From the NCBI GenBank assembly GCA_029624815.1, contig JARSSH010000041.1, positions 23,208 to 87,207 on the forward strand: a DNA stretch of 64,000 nucleotides, given 5' to 3'. Below, one piece after another: positions 51,746 through 60,708 of the stretch. Each line of letters begins with the position of its first letter. Within the stretch, counting starts at the first letter, position 1. This stretch comes from Candidatus Competibacter sp. GTDB lineage: Bacteria > Pseudomonadota > Gammaproteobacteria > Competibacterales > Competibacteraceae. A program made the translations under genes and the position numbers. Under the pieces are notes generated by a model, which was not told where the DNA came from, did no database searches, and saw only the letters and a list, made by a program, of their open reading frames with translations.

Positions 51746-53182
51746 TCAAGGGTTCTTGATCCGTTGGTAACCGGCCAGTGCTTCGGCGCGGCTGGCGGCG
51801 AAATCCACCACCGGGTTTGGATAATTCAGCCCTGGCGTGAAGCCTTTGGCCTGCTGTTCGGCTGCCGACAGCATCCAGGGCTGGTGGAGGATCGGGGCTG
51901 GCAGCTTCGCCAGTTCCGGTACCCAGCGGCGGACGTAGGCCCCGTCCGGGTCGAACTGTTCGCCCTGTCGGATCGGGTTGAAGATGCGGAAATAAGGCGC
52001 GGCGTCGGTGCCGCAGCCGGCGGTCCATTGCCAGCCGAGGGTGTTGCTGGCCAGATCGGCATCCACCAGCGTGTCCCAGAACCAGCGTGCGCCTTCCCGC
52101 CAGGGGATACGGCAATTTTTCACCAGAAACGAAGCCGCCAGCATCCGTACCCGGTTGTGCATCCAGCCGGTGCGCCACAGTTGGCGCATCCCGGCGTCCA
52201 CCATCGGGTAGCCGGTCCGGCCCCGTTGCCAGGCGCGCAGCAAATCGGTGTATTCCTCCCGCCAGGGATAGGCGGCGAACCGTTCCCGCAACGGTTGTTC
52301 CGGCGTATGGGGCCAATGATAGAGCACGTAATGCGCAAACTCCCGCCAGCCGATTTCCCGCAGATAGGTTTCCGCACCCTGGTTTCCCAGGGGATCGCCG
52401 TCCGTGGCGCCGGCAGCCGTCGCCCAGATCTGCCGGGGACCGATTTCCCCGAAGTGCAGGTGCGGGGACAAGCGCGACACGCCGTCCCGACCCGGCCAGT
52501 CGCGCCATTGCCGATAGTCGGTCAGCGCGGATTCGCGGAACCGTTCCAGTTGCGCCTGGGCTCCCGCTTCGCCGGGTTGCCAGGCGGCGGCCAACCCATC
52601 GTCCCAGTGGATACGCGGCAGCAGATCCAGCGCCGCCAGCGACAGCGAGTCCGGCCACCGCTCGGGGCCGGGCAATGCTGGAACGGGCAGCGGCGGCGCT
52701 GGCGGCAATCGTTGCAGGCACGCCTTCCAGAATGGCGTAAACACCTGAAAAGGCCGCTCGTCCGGCTTCAGCAGGGTCCAGGGTTCGACCAGCAGCGCGG
52801 CTCGGCTGCTTTCGGCGCGGACTCCATCCTCGCGCAGCGCGGCCTTGACGGCACGGTCGCGGGCGATGCTGGCCGGTTCGTACCGCCGGTTCCAATACAC
52901 CGCCCCGGCGCCGGTTTCCCGCAGCAGTTCCCGCAGTACCGCCAGACTGTCGCCGCGCCGGACGATCAGGCGCGAGCCCCGCCGCCGCAGCGCTCGATCC
53001 AGCGCGGCCAGGCTATGGTGCAGCCACCAGCGGGACGCCGCGCCGGGCTCCCAGGGCGCGTCCTCATGCGGAGCATGGATGTAAACGGGGATAATGCACC
53101 CGTGCTCGGTTGCCGCGCGGTGCAGGGCGGGATGATCGGCGAGCCGCAGGTCGCGGCGCAGCCAGACGAGTGCGATCGACAT
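51746..53182 (-). CDS. phrB: Deoxyribodipyrimidine photolyase
   Basis: 478 aa from the ATG at 53182 (MSIALVWLRRDLRLADHPAL), chosen because this is the canonical family start. The N-terminal antenna-binding Rossmann domain covers about 1-130. The helical FAD domain has GRTGYPMVDAGMRQLWRTGWMHNRVRM and DADLASNTLGWQWTAGCGTDAAPYFRIFNP, whose Trp residues include the electron-transfer chain. It repairs cyclobutane pyrimidine dimers with light. Single gene, converging with actP. The end is the C-terminal YQRIKNP. Confidence 0.94.
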   Translation of the reverse strand: MSIALVWLRRDLRLADHPALHRAATEHGCIIPVYIHAPHEDAPWEPGAASRWWLHHSLAALDRALRRRGSRLIVRRGDSLAVLRELLRETGAGAVYWNRRYEPASIARDRAVKAALREDGVRAESSRAALLVEPWTLLKPDERPFQVFTPFWKACLQRLPPAPPLPVPALPGPERWPDSLSLAALDLLPRIHWDDGLAAAWQPGEAGAQAQLERFRESALTDYRQWRDWPGRDGVSRLSPHLHFGEIGPRQIWATAAGATDGDPLGNQGAETYLREIGWREFAHYVLYHWPHTPEQPLRERFAAYPWREEYTDLLRAWQRGRTGYPMVDAGMRQLWRTGWMHNRVRMLAASFLVKNCRIPWREGARWFWDTLVDADLASNTLGWQWTAGCGTDAAPYFRIFNPIRQGEQFDPDGAYVRRWVPELAKLPAPILHQPWMLSAAEQQAKGFTPGLNYPNPVVDFAASRAEALAGYQRIKNP

Positions 53183-53305
53183 GGCGGACGGGTTGGGTCT
53201 GGGGTGAAGGAAGAGTCGATGGATCTCGGCAACCAAACCGGTTGCGGACAGTCTTTAAAGTGATCGGTCAAGGTTCCGTCAGTTCAATCGGGGAGAATGA
53301 ATGCC

Positions 53306-53575
53306 ATGTATTTGTGCATCTGCAAGTCGGTTTCCGACAAACAAGTCCGCGAGGCGGTCGATCGAGGCGCTCGCACCATGGGCGACATCAGCGCCCGCTT
53401 TGGGATCGGCGTCGAATGCGGCAAGTGCCTGGAGGACGTGCGCCAGTTTCTCGATGCTTGCCTGCTTGCGCCGCCGGCCCCGATGGTTGCCACGGCGGCG
53501 GCCGAGATTGCGTCGCCACCGGTTAAGTCCGGACCCGTCCCGGAGCGGGCGGCCTGGTTTGCCGTGGATTTATGA
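53306..53575 (+). CDS. bfd: Bacterioferritin-associated ferredoxin
   Basis: 89 aa from the ATG at 53306, with GGGAGA about 9 bases upstream. The [2Fe-2S] ligands are Cys4 and Cys6 (CIC) and the CGKC pair (ECGKCLEDV, near residues 36-39). It docks on bacterioferritin and delivers electrons to release iron. Typical Bfd is about 64 aa; here an Ala/Pro/Val-rich tail of about 25 residues is added. It is 19 bases before bfr. Confidence 0.92.
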   Translation: MYLCICKSVSDKQVREAVDRGARTMGDISARFGIGVECGKCLEDVRQFLDACLLAPPAPMVATAAAEIASPPVKSGPVPERAAWFAVDL

Positions 53576-53594
53576 TGTCGGGGAGAGCGATTCG

Positions 53595-54059
53595 ATGAAA
53601 GGCGACGCCAAGGTCATTGAATACCTGAACAAGGCGCTGAAAAGCGAATTGACCGCTATCAACCAGTATTTCCTGCACGCCCGCATGTGCGACAACTGGG
53701 GATTCGGTAAGCTGGGCAAGCACGAATACGATGAGTCGATCGACGAGATGAAACACGCCGACCGGCTGGTGCTGCGGATTTTGGATCTGGAGGGGCTGCC
53801 CAACTTGCAGGATCTCGGCAAGCTGTACATCGGCGAAAACGTCGAGGAGATCTTCCGGGGAGATCTCAAACTCGAATACGATGCCCACCCGCTGTACCGG
53901 GAAGCCATCGGCTATTGCGAGAGCTGCGCCGACTACGTCACCCGCGATTTGTTGGTCGCCATCCTCGCCAGCGAGGAAGAACACATCGCTTGGTTGGAAA
54001 CGCAGTTGGCGTTGATTGGACGCCTGGGTTTACCCAATTACCTGCAAGCTCAGATGTGA
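53595..54059 (+). CDS. bfr: Bacterioferritin
   Basis: 154 aa, a 24-mer iron-storage ferritin subunit. The ferroxidase ligands Glu18, Glu51 and His54 and the haem-ligand Met52 (DEMKHAD) align by position with the Escherichia coli protein, and later acidic ligands lie in the C-terminal helices ([12 protein letters not shown]). The sequence ends NYLQAQM. With bfd it forms an iron storage and release pair. A CCGGCC/GGCCGG hairpin follows. Confidence 0.96.
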   Translation: MKGDAKVIEYLNKALKSELTAINQYFLHARMCDNWGFGKLGKHEYDESIDEMKHADRLVLRILDLEGLPNLQDLGKLYIGENVEEIFRGDLKLEYDAHPLYREAIGYCESCADYVTRDLLVAILASEEEHIAWLETQLALIGRLGLPNYLQAQM

Positions 54060-54085
54060 GCCTGCTTCGCATAGCCCGGCGCCCG

Positions 54086-54100
54086 CCGGCCGTAGGCCGG
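54086..54100. terminator. Short GC hairpin after bfr
   Basis: CCGGCC (54086-54091), loop GTA, GGCCGG (54095-54100). It follows the bfr stop by 27 bases. No T-run; a weak terminator or mRNA end stabiliser. Confidence 0.45.
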
Positions 54101-54225
54101 ACTGCCGTAGATGGCGGTTTCGTGCTACGATTCCACCGAATGGCCATCGTGCCAAGCCAACGTCATCCGCCGGAGCGCGTCGCCGTGTCCCGGCCATTAG
54201 AATGAAGAATTTTGGGGAGTCGCCG

Positions 54226-55506
54226 ATGCTGATCTATAACCTCTTTCCCTTGTTGGCCGGGCCGTTCGGGGACTGGGAGCCGCACTTCGAGCGGGCCGCC
54301 GACATGGGGTTCGACTGGGTTTTCGTCAATCCGGTCCAGAAACCCGGTTCCTCGGGCAGTCTCTATTCCATCGCCGACTACTTCGAACTCAATCCCCTGA
54401 TGGTGGATCCGGCGTCCAAACTTTCCCCCGAACAGCAAATCAAGGGAGCGCTGGCCGCCGCCGACCGGCTGGGTCTCAAGGTGATGGTGGATCTGGTGAT
54501 CAACCACTGTGCCTTCGACTCCGAACTGACGCGCCAGCACCGCGAGTGGTTCATGGAGGAAAACGGCGAGATCGCCCATCCGTTCTGCATGGAAGACGGC
54601 CGCAAAGTGGTATGGGGCGACTTGGTCCGCTTCAACCACCAGCACACTTCCGATCCGGAGGGGCTTTACCGCTTTTTCTACAAGATCGTCGAATATCTGC
54701 TGAAACTGGGCTTTAAGGGCTTCCGCTGCGATGCGGCCTATCAGATTCCCGGTCATATCTGGGGACGGCTGATCCGCGAGATCCGGCAGAAATATCCGGA
54801 CACGGTATTTACCGCCGAAACTCTGGGTTGCACCGCCGACCAGACCAAGCAGACTGCCCAGGCCGGTTTCGATTACGTCTTCAACAGCTCCAAGTGGTGG
54901 GATTTTCACGGGGCTTGGTTACTGGAGCAGTATCAACTGGTCCGCGACATCGCTCCGTCCATCAGCTTCGCCGAAAGCCACGATACCGACCGGTTGTTCC
55001 AGGAGGTCAACGGCAACGTGGCGGCGATGAAGCAGCGCTATTTGTTCTCCGCACTGTTTTCCGCCGGCGTCATGATGCCGATCGGGTTCGAGTATGGGTT
55101 CCGTCGCCGCCTGCATGTGGTCAACACCCGCCCCGGCGACTGGGAACAACCCAACACCGATTTGTGCGAGTTCATCACCGCCGTCAATGCGATCAAGCGC
55201 CAATACTCCATTTTCCGCGAGGAGGCCCCGACCACGATCCTGCCCTACCAGAATCCCAATATTCTGCTCATGTGGAAAGCGTCGGTCCGCACCCATGAAG
55301 AAGCGCTGATCATCCTCAACAAAGATCCCTGGAACCATCAGTACTTCTACGCCGAAAATCTGGGCACTTACATCCAGGCTGGCGCCCCGCTGCTGGATGT
55401 GTCGCCGGAGCATACCCTGGAATATATTCCCCGACCCTTCGGTTACGATTTGCGGCCAGGCCAGGCTTTCGTGATGGTCGCCAGCCGCGATCATCTGCCA
55501 GCTTAA
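54226..55506 (+). CDS. GH13 alpha-amylase-family glucan enzyme, GlgE-like
   Basis: 426 aa from the ATG at 54226, preceded by GGGGAG about 8 bases before; upstream in-frame codons are not supported. It is essentially a TIM-barrel catalytic domain plus a short C-terminal beta domain. MVDLVINHCA (region I), GFRCDAAYQIP with the nucleophile Asp169, TAETLGC with acid/base Glu198, and FAESHDTDR with Asp253 are intact. The region I/II pattern resembles maltosyltransferases such as GlgE, but the protein lacks the extra N-terminal domains of full GlgE (about 660 aa). It may be a maltosyltransferase or other transglycosylase on glycogen. It precedes glgA by 106 bases. Confidence 0.8.
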   Translation: MLIYNLFPLLAGPFGDWEPHFERAADMGFDWVFVNPVQKPGSSGSLYSIADYFELNPLMVDPASKLSPEQQIKGALAAADRLGLKVMVDLVINHCAFDSELTRQHREWFMEENGEIAHPFCMEDGRKVVWGDLVRFNHQHTSDPEGLYRFFYKIVEYLLKLGFKGFRCDAAYQIPGHIWGRLIREIRQKYPDTVFTAETLGCTADQTKQTAQAGFDYVFNSSKWWDFHGAWLLEQYQLVRDIAPSISFAESHDTDRLFQEVNGNVAAMKQRYLFSALFSAGVMMPIGFEYGFRRRLHVVNTRPGDWEQPNTDLCEFITAVNAIKRQYSIFREEAPTTILPYQNPNILLMWKASVRTHEEALIILNKDPWNHQYFYAENLGTYIQAGAPLLDVSPEHTLEYIPRPFGYDLRPGQAFVMVASRDHLPA

Positions 55507-55612
55507 CGGGAAGGGAGGCGCGGGATCGGCCCGAGTCTTCATTTTGGAATAGGGGGCGGCCTGGACTGCCGCGTCTGGCCCAGGAACCCGAGATAACAAA
55601 GGACGGCAGTTT

Positions 55613-57085
55613 ATGTATATCGTTCAAATTGCTACTGAATGCGCACCCGTGGCTAAAGTTGGCGGGTTGGCGGACGTGATTTTCGGCCTGAGCCGGGAGC
55701 TGGAAATTCGCGGCAATGAGGTCCAGATTATCCTGCCAAAGTACGACTGCATGCGCTACGATCAGATTTGGGGCTTGCAAGTCACCATGAAGGATTTGTG
55801 GGTTCCCTGGTACAATGGCGCCGTGCATTGCTCGGTCTGGTTCGGCTTCGTCCATGGCCGCAAATGTTTCTTCATCGAGCCGCATTCCCCGGACAATTTT
55901 TTCAACCGCGGGCACTTCTACGGCTTCTCGGACGATGTCAGCCGCTTTGCGTTTTTCAGCAAGGCGGCTTTGGAATTCCTACTCAAGGACAACCGTCGCC
56001 CCGACATCATCCACTGCCACGACTGGCAAACCGGGCTCGTGCCGGTGCTGTTGTTCGAGCAGTACGCCCACGCTGGGATGCACTGGCAGCGGGTCTGCTA
56101 CACCATCCACAACTTCAAACATCAGGGCTTGACCGGCGAGTACGTGCTGTGGGCGACCGGCCTGACCAATATTGCCCATTATTTCAACTTTGATCGGTTG
56201 CGCGATAACTTCAACCATACCGCCGTCAGCTTGATGAAGGGCGGTATCGTCTACTCGAATTTCGTGACCACGGTGTCGCCGACCCACTCGCACGAGGCGC
56301 GTTTCACCGATCAGGGCGGGGGGCTGAACCATACGCTGAACGTGCATCACAGCAAGTTCGGCGGGGTGCTGAACGGCATCGATTACGATGTTTGGAATCC
56401 GGAAATCGACCCGCATATTCCCAGCCGTTACAACATCGAAACCCTGGATGACAAATACGTTAACAAGGAAGCGTTGCGCGATCGGCTATGGCTGAGCAAG
56501 GAGTTCAAACCGATCATCGCTTACGTCGGTCGGCTCGATAGTCAAAAAGGCGTCCATCTGATCCATCACGCCATTTTTTACACCCTGCGCAACAACGCCC
56601 AGTTTGTGTTGCTCGGCTCCAGTCCGGACCCGCACATCAACCATCATTTCTGGAATTTGAAGCGGCATCTCAACGACAGCCCGGATTGTCACCTGGAGCT
56701 GGGTTTCGACGAGGAGTTGTCGCATCTGATCTATGCCGGAGCGGACATGGTGGTCATGCCCAGCCTGTTCGAGCCCTGCGGATTGACCCAGATGATTGCG
56801 TTGAAATACGGCACGGTGCCGATCGTGCGCGAAGTCGGCGGCCTCAAGGACACGGTATTCGACAAGGATTATTCCCACAAACCGTTCGAGGAACGCAACG
56901 GCTATGTCTTCCATGGAGCCGATCACGCCGGTATCGAGTCGGCCATGCACCGCGCCATTGCCTTGTGGCACAACTATCCGGACGATTTCCGCCGCATGAT
57001 GATTCACGGCATGAGTTACGATTATTCGTGGGCCCGGCCCGGCCAGGATTACCTGAACATCTACGAACACATCCGTTGCAAGTGA
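55613..57085 (+). CDS. glgA: Glycogen synthase (GT5)
   Basis: 490 aa, the usual size. The N-terminal ADP-glucose loop is VAKVGGLADVIFGLSREL, HCHDWQTGLVPVLL is in the first Rossmann domain, and VGRLDSQKGVHLI, LGSSPDPH and SLFEPCGLTQMIALKYGTVPIVREVGGLKDTV are in the second. It adds alpha-1,4-glucose from ADP-glucose to glycogen. No glgC or glgB lies in the window, so precursors come from elsewhere. It sits between the GH13 gene and two GH57 genes. Confidence 0.95.
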   Translation: MYIVQIATECAPVAKVGGLADVIFGLSRELEIRGNEVQIILPKYDCMRYDQIWGLQVTMKDLWVPWYNGAVHCSVWFGFVHGRKCFFIEPHSPDNFFNRGHFYGFSDDVSRFAFFSKAALEFLLKDNRRPDIIHCHDWQTGLVPVLLFEQYAHAGMHWQRVCYTIHNFKHQGLTGEYVLWATGLTNIAHYFNFDRLRDNFNHTAVSLMKGGIVYSNFVTTVSPTHSHEARFTDQGGGLNHTLNVHHSKFGGVLNGIDYDVWNPEIDPHIPSRYNIETLDDKYVNKEALRDRLWLSKEFKPIIAYVGRLDSQKGVHLIHHAIFYTLRNNAQFVLLGSSPDPHINHHFWNLKRHLNDSPDCHLELGFDEELSHLIYAGADMVVMPSLFEPCGLTQMIALKYGTVPIVREVGGLKDTVFDKDYSHKPFEERNGYVFHGADHAGIESAMHRAIALWHNYPDDFRRMMIHGMSYDYSWARPGQDYLNIYEHIRCK

Positions 57086-57090
57086 ACGAT

Positions 57091-57119
57091 CGGGCGCATC
57101 GCCGTCGCCGGTGCGCCCG
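57091..57119. terminator. Stem-loop after glgA
   Basis: CGGGCGCATCG (57091-57101) pairs with CGGTGCGCCCG (57109-57119) with one G-U, and the loop is CCGTCGC. No T-run. It lies 5 bases after the glgA stop, so it may set the relative levels of glgA and the next gene. Confidence 0.5.
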
Positions 57120-57205
57120 CCCGAGAGTGCATGGGGTTCTGTCGGATCGGACCCCAGCCCCTTGATTCATCCAGCCATTGCCCATTGCCCAGGAGAACGC
57201 CACGC

Positions 57206-58669
57206 ATGAGCCAGCTTCCAGAGTACGTTGACGGTCTGCCGAATATCTGCGGTTCGGAGCCGCTTGTGGAAGAGACCTTGCGCGCCGGTCGCGTCCGTCC
57301 GGTGTTTCTGCCGGAAAGCCGCGTCGATTTCGGTCATATTCGCGCCGCCTGCGCCATCGCCCTGCACATGCATCAGCCCTTGATTCCGGCGGGTGGCGGC
57401 GATTTGCACACGGCGGCCATCATCAGCAATCTCAAGTACATGTGGGATAACCAGGGCATCGGCGACAACTACAACGCGCCGGCCTTCCACTGGTGCTACA
57501 AACGCATAGGCGAGTTTGTCCCTCAATTGATCGAAGAGGGCAAGGAACCGCGGGTGATGCTGGAATATTCCGGCACGTTGTTCCACGGCTTGCGCGCCAT
57601 GGGTCTGCACGATGCGCTCGATGCGCTCAAGAACGCGACCTGCAATCCGGCCTACCGGCGGGGGGTCGAATGGCTGGGCTGTCCGTGGGGCCACGCGGTG
57701 GCGCCTTCGACGCCGGCGCAGGATTTCCGCCTCCACGTCAAGGCCTGGCAGCAGCATTTCGCCGCCATTTTCGGGTTGGAAGCGCTGGAGCGGGTGCGCG
57801 GTTTTTCGCCCTCGGAAATGGCCCTGCCCAACCATCCCGATACCGCCTACGAGTACATCAAGACTTTGGTGGACTGCGGCTATCAGTGGCTGCTGGTGCA
57901 GGAGCATACCGTGGAACGGCCGGAGAACGGTTGGGGACCGGAGAAAAAGCACCTGCCGCATCGCTTGGTTTGCACCAATTCCAAGGGCGAAACGGTCAGC
58001 ATCATCGCCATCGTCAAGACCCAGGGCAGCGACACCAAGCTGGTGGCGCAGATGCAGCCCTACTACGAGGCCAAGAGCTTGTCGCGCTGGGAGCTGGCGG
58101 GGAAATCGGTGCCGCCGCTGGTGACCCAGATCGCCGACGGCGAGAACGGCGGGGTGATGATGAACGAGTTCCCCGGCAAGTTCTTCGATTCGGTGCGCGA
58201 GGCGTCGGGGTCCGACACGCCGTTCATGAACGCCACCGAGTATCTGGAGCATCTGTTTGCCCTGGGGATCAAGGAAGCCGACCTGCCGACGCTCCAGCCG
58301 CAATTCCAGAAACGGATCTGGGACCGCTTCCAGCCAGGCGGCGGGCCGGAGAAGCTGGAAAAGGTCATCGCCGAGCTCAAGCAGGAAGACGGTCGCTTCC
58401 ATATGGAAGGCGGCAGTTGGACCAACGATATTTCCTGGGTGCGCGGCTACGACAACGTGCTGGGTCCGATGGAAAAGGCCAGCTCGCAATTCTTCGAGAA
58501 GGTGCTGAAGCCGAAGGTTGCTCCCAGCGACCCGCGCTTTCGCAATGCGCTGTTCCATCTGATGTGCTCGCAGACCAGTTGCTATCGCTACTGGGGGCAG
58601 GGACTGTGGACCGATTACGGTCGCGAAATCTGCCGGCGGGCCAGCAGCATCGTCGAAACCGATTTTTAG
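57206..58669 (+). CDS. GH57-family glycan enzyme, first of pair
   Basis: 487 aa from the ATG at 57206, with AGGAGAA nearby. GH57 motifs are visible: IALHMHQPLIPAGGG (motif 1, HxHQP), WLGCPWGHA, GFSPSEMALP (motif 3, with the probable nucleophile Glu) and IADGENGGVMMNEFPG (motif 4, with the probable acid/base Asp). GH57 enzymes act on alpha-glucans as amylases, transglycosidases or branching enzymes. It is larger than its neighbour by an N-terminal extension and a long C-terminal part. Context with glgA suggests glycogen trimming or branching; the specific reaction is unknown. Confidence 0.85.
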   Translation: MSQLPEYVDGLPNICGSEPLVEETLRAGRVRPVFLPESRVDFGHIRAACAIALHMHQPLIPAGGGDLHTAAIISNLKYMWDNQGIGDNYNAPAFHWCYKRIGEFVPQLIEEGKEPRVMLEYSGTLFHGLRAMGLHDALDALKNATCNPAYRRGVEWLGCPWGHAVAPSTPAQDFRLHVKAWQQHFAAIFGLEALERVRGFSPSEMALPNHPDTAYEYIKTLVDCGYQWLLVQEHTVERPENGWGPEKKHLPHRLVCTNSKGETVSIIAIVKTQGSDTKLVAQMQPYYEAKSLSRWELAGKSVPPLVTQIADGENGGVMMNEFPGKFFDSVREASGSDTPFMNATEYLEHLFALGIKEADLPTLQPQFQKRIWDRFQPGGGPEKLEKVIAELKQEDGRFHMEGGSWTNDISWVRGYDNVLGPMEKASSQFFEKVLKPKVAPSDPRFRNALFHLMCSQTSCYRYWGQGLWTDYGREICRRASSIVETDF

Positions 58670-58733
58670 CCGTCCGGGCCATTCCACCGTGCCGGTTTCC
58701 GACTTATCATTATAAAAAGTAGGGTCGTGACGA

Positions 58734-58754
58734 GCGCCGGGATTTTCCCGGCGC
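58734..58754. terminator. Perfect hairpin between the GH57 genes
   Basis: GCGCCGGG (58734-58741), loop ATTTT, CCCGGCGC (58747-58754). It is about 65 bases after the first GH57 stop. There is no T-run after it, so it may act as an RNA-stability element or a processing site. Confidence 0.5.
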
Positions 58755-58788
58755 CGGTTGCCGACGAATCTCGGGAGGAAGCTGAATC

Positions 58789-59976
58789 ATGGCGGACACC
58801 TTCTATCATGCCCTGGTGCTGAATCTGCACCAACCGCCCGGTAATTTGGAGCATTTGTGGGAGCACAACGAGTGGGAGGCCAGGGAAATTCTGTTTGCCA
58901 TGGATCGCATCCCTCGTTCGCTGTGGGAGTATCAGGACATTGGCCGGGTTCACTTGGCGCTGTCTGGCACCTTAGGGGAGGTGCTGTCGAATCCGGAATT
59001 TCAGAACCGGGTGTACGGGGCCGTGGACTGCGGCTCCTTGCTCTGGTATCTGCAAAATAACCGGGTCATCGATATTCTCGGCGGCGCTTACTATCACCCC
59101 GTGCTGCCGCTGATCCCTCCAGCCGATTGGGAGGCCCAACTGGACCGCTGGCGGGGGACTGCCCGCCATCTGTTCTTCCGTGGCGATTTCCAGGGATTCT
59201 GGCCGCCGGAAATGGGGTTTTGCATGGAAATGATCCCCCTGCTGCGCCGGTTCGGTTATCGCTTCGTGTTGGTGGATTGCGAGCATGTGCAGGCCGTTAC
59301 GCCGATGAGCTGGCAGGAGTTGCGCTACCGGCCGCACGTTGCCCGCTTTGGCGGCGAGGAAATCGTCGTGATCGTGCGGGACCGGGATCTGTCGAATGCC
59401 CAGGAGTCGGGCATGGAACTGGAATGGTTCGTGCGAGAAGTCCAGGAGCGGGCGAGGAGTTGCGATTTCGCGCCGCTGGTGACCACCTGCAGCGACGGCG
59501 AAAATGGCGGCTGGTTCCGCAACGTTACACCCGGCAGCAACTTCTGGGACGCCTTTTACAAGCCGTTGTTGAACGCGGCGCGCGCCGGCCGGCATTCGAT
59601 CGAACCGGTCTTTATTAAGGATTATCTCGACCGGTTCGGCGCCAGCGGCGAAGTCACGGTCGGACCGGGCGCGTGGAACACCGGTTGGCACGATGGCCGT
59701 GGTTTCGTCCAATGGAAGGGTTCGCAGGCGCAGCAGGACGCGCTGACGCGGGTCGACGAGATCAGCCAGGCCGTACATGCCGCACTGCGTAACGCCGCCC
59801 ACATCGGTTCGCGAAATCCGGAGTTGCTCGACCTGCTGGAGGGTGCGCACTGGCGGCTATTGCGGGCGGAAACCAGTTGCAATTTCTTTTGGGGCGATGC
59901 CTGGGTGATGCGTTGCCATGCCGATCTGGACCAGGCTTGCGAATGCCTGGAGCGGGCCAACGCCTGTTTCGTCTGA
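58789..59976 (+). CDS. GH57-family glycan enzyme, second of pair
   Basis: 395 aa. GGGAGG precedes the ATG. The GH57 motifs match the first paralogue: LVLNLHQPPGN (motif 1), GFWPPEMGFCMEM (motif 3, with Glu) and TTCSDGENGGWFRNV (motif 4, with Asp). The rest diverges greatly, with short insertions, suggesting a different chain specificity. The C-terminal helical half (SRNPELLDLLEGAHWRLLRAETSC) resembles the helical domain of GH57 branching-type enzymes. It likely works with glgA and the GH13 enzyme on alpha-glucans. Confidence 0.85.
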   Translation: MADTFYHALVLNLHQPPGNLEHLWEHNEWEAREILFAMDRIPRSLWEYQDIGRVHLALSGTLGEVLSNPEFQNRVYGAVDCGSLLWYLQNNRVIDILGGAYYHPVLPLIPPADWEAQLDRWRGTARHLFFRGDFQGFWPPEMGFCMEMIPLLRRFGYRFVLVDCEHVQAVTPMSWQELRYRPHVARFGGEEIVVIVRDRDLSNAQESGMELEWFVREVQERARSCDFAPLVTTCSDGENGGWFRNVTPGSNFWDAFYKPLLNAARAGRHSIEPVFIKDYLDRFGASGEVTVGPGAWNTGWHDGRGFVQWKGSQAQQDALTRVDEISQAVHAALRNAAHIGSRNPELLDLLEGAHWRLLRAETSCNFFWGDAWVMRCHADLDQACECLERANACFV

Positions 59977-60029
59977 ACGAATCCGCCGGGGGAGGGGCCG
60001 GCAACCGCCTGAGCCTCTTTCCCCGCGCG

Positions 60030-60530
60030 CTACAACATTTCCGCAATCGTGTTCCGCAGTTCGGACATGTCCAACAAACCCAGCCGATAGTGCACGATGC
60101 GCCCCTCCGGCGAGACCAGTACCGAGGTGGGAGTGAGCCGCACGTTATCGAATTCGCGGGCAATGCGCTCCTCGCTGTCCAGGACGATGGGGTAGGGAAT
60201 TTGCCGTTGCCGCGCCATGGCGCGCACCTGCTCCGGCGGATCGTAGGCCATGGCGACTCCAATGATTTCCAATCCCTTCGGATTCAGCTCCCGATAAAGT
60301 TCGATCAAGTGCGGTATTTCCTCGACGCAGGACGGGCAGGTCGTCGCCCAAAACGTGACCAGTACCGGTTTGCCACGTAGCTGCTCCAGGGTCAAGGTAC
60401 GACCGTCCAGGGTTTGACCGACCAGCGGCGGCGCCGCGCGCAGGCCGGTGGGCATGAACCAGATTGCGGAGAATGCCAAAACCACCACTAGCGCAAGGCC
60501 AGCGATGACGGTTTCTTTGTGCAATTTCAC
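60030..60530 (-). CDS. TlpA/ResA-like membrane-anchored thioredoxin
   Basis: 166 aa with an N-terminal membrane anchor or signal (about residues 9-27) and a thioredoxin fold. The active site is WATTCPSCVEEIPHLIELY (CPSC, near residues 65-68), with a cis-Pro loop RLTPTSVLV. It reduces disulfides in the periplasm, for example in cytochrome c maturation or metal-centre assembly. It is divergent from argC, and the 178 bases between are GC-normal with no clear promoter. Confidence 0.9.
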   Translation of the reverse strand: MKLHKETVIAGLALVVVLAFSAIWFMPTGLRAAPPLVGQTLDGRTLTLEQLRGKPVLVTFWATTCPSCVEEIPHLIELYRELNPKGLEIIGVAMAYDPPEQVRAMARQRQIPYPIVLDSEERIAREFDNVRLTPTSVLVSPEGRIVHYRLGLLDMSELRNTIAEML

Positions 60531-60708
60531 GGCAAGGATCTCCCGCTACGAGGGTGGAAGCTGGTTAAACGGGACGGGCGCCGAAATAAGACCGTCGCAA
60601 CCGGCAAAAGTGACAATGCGATTATGCCAGAGCACGCCGGGTTTGCGCGGGATGGCCAACGCCGTATGATGCGCGCTTTCCAATCGTCGATTGCGGATAG
60701 GCCGAAAC

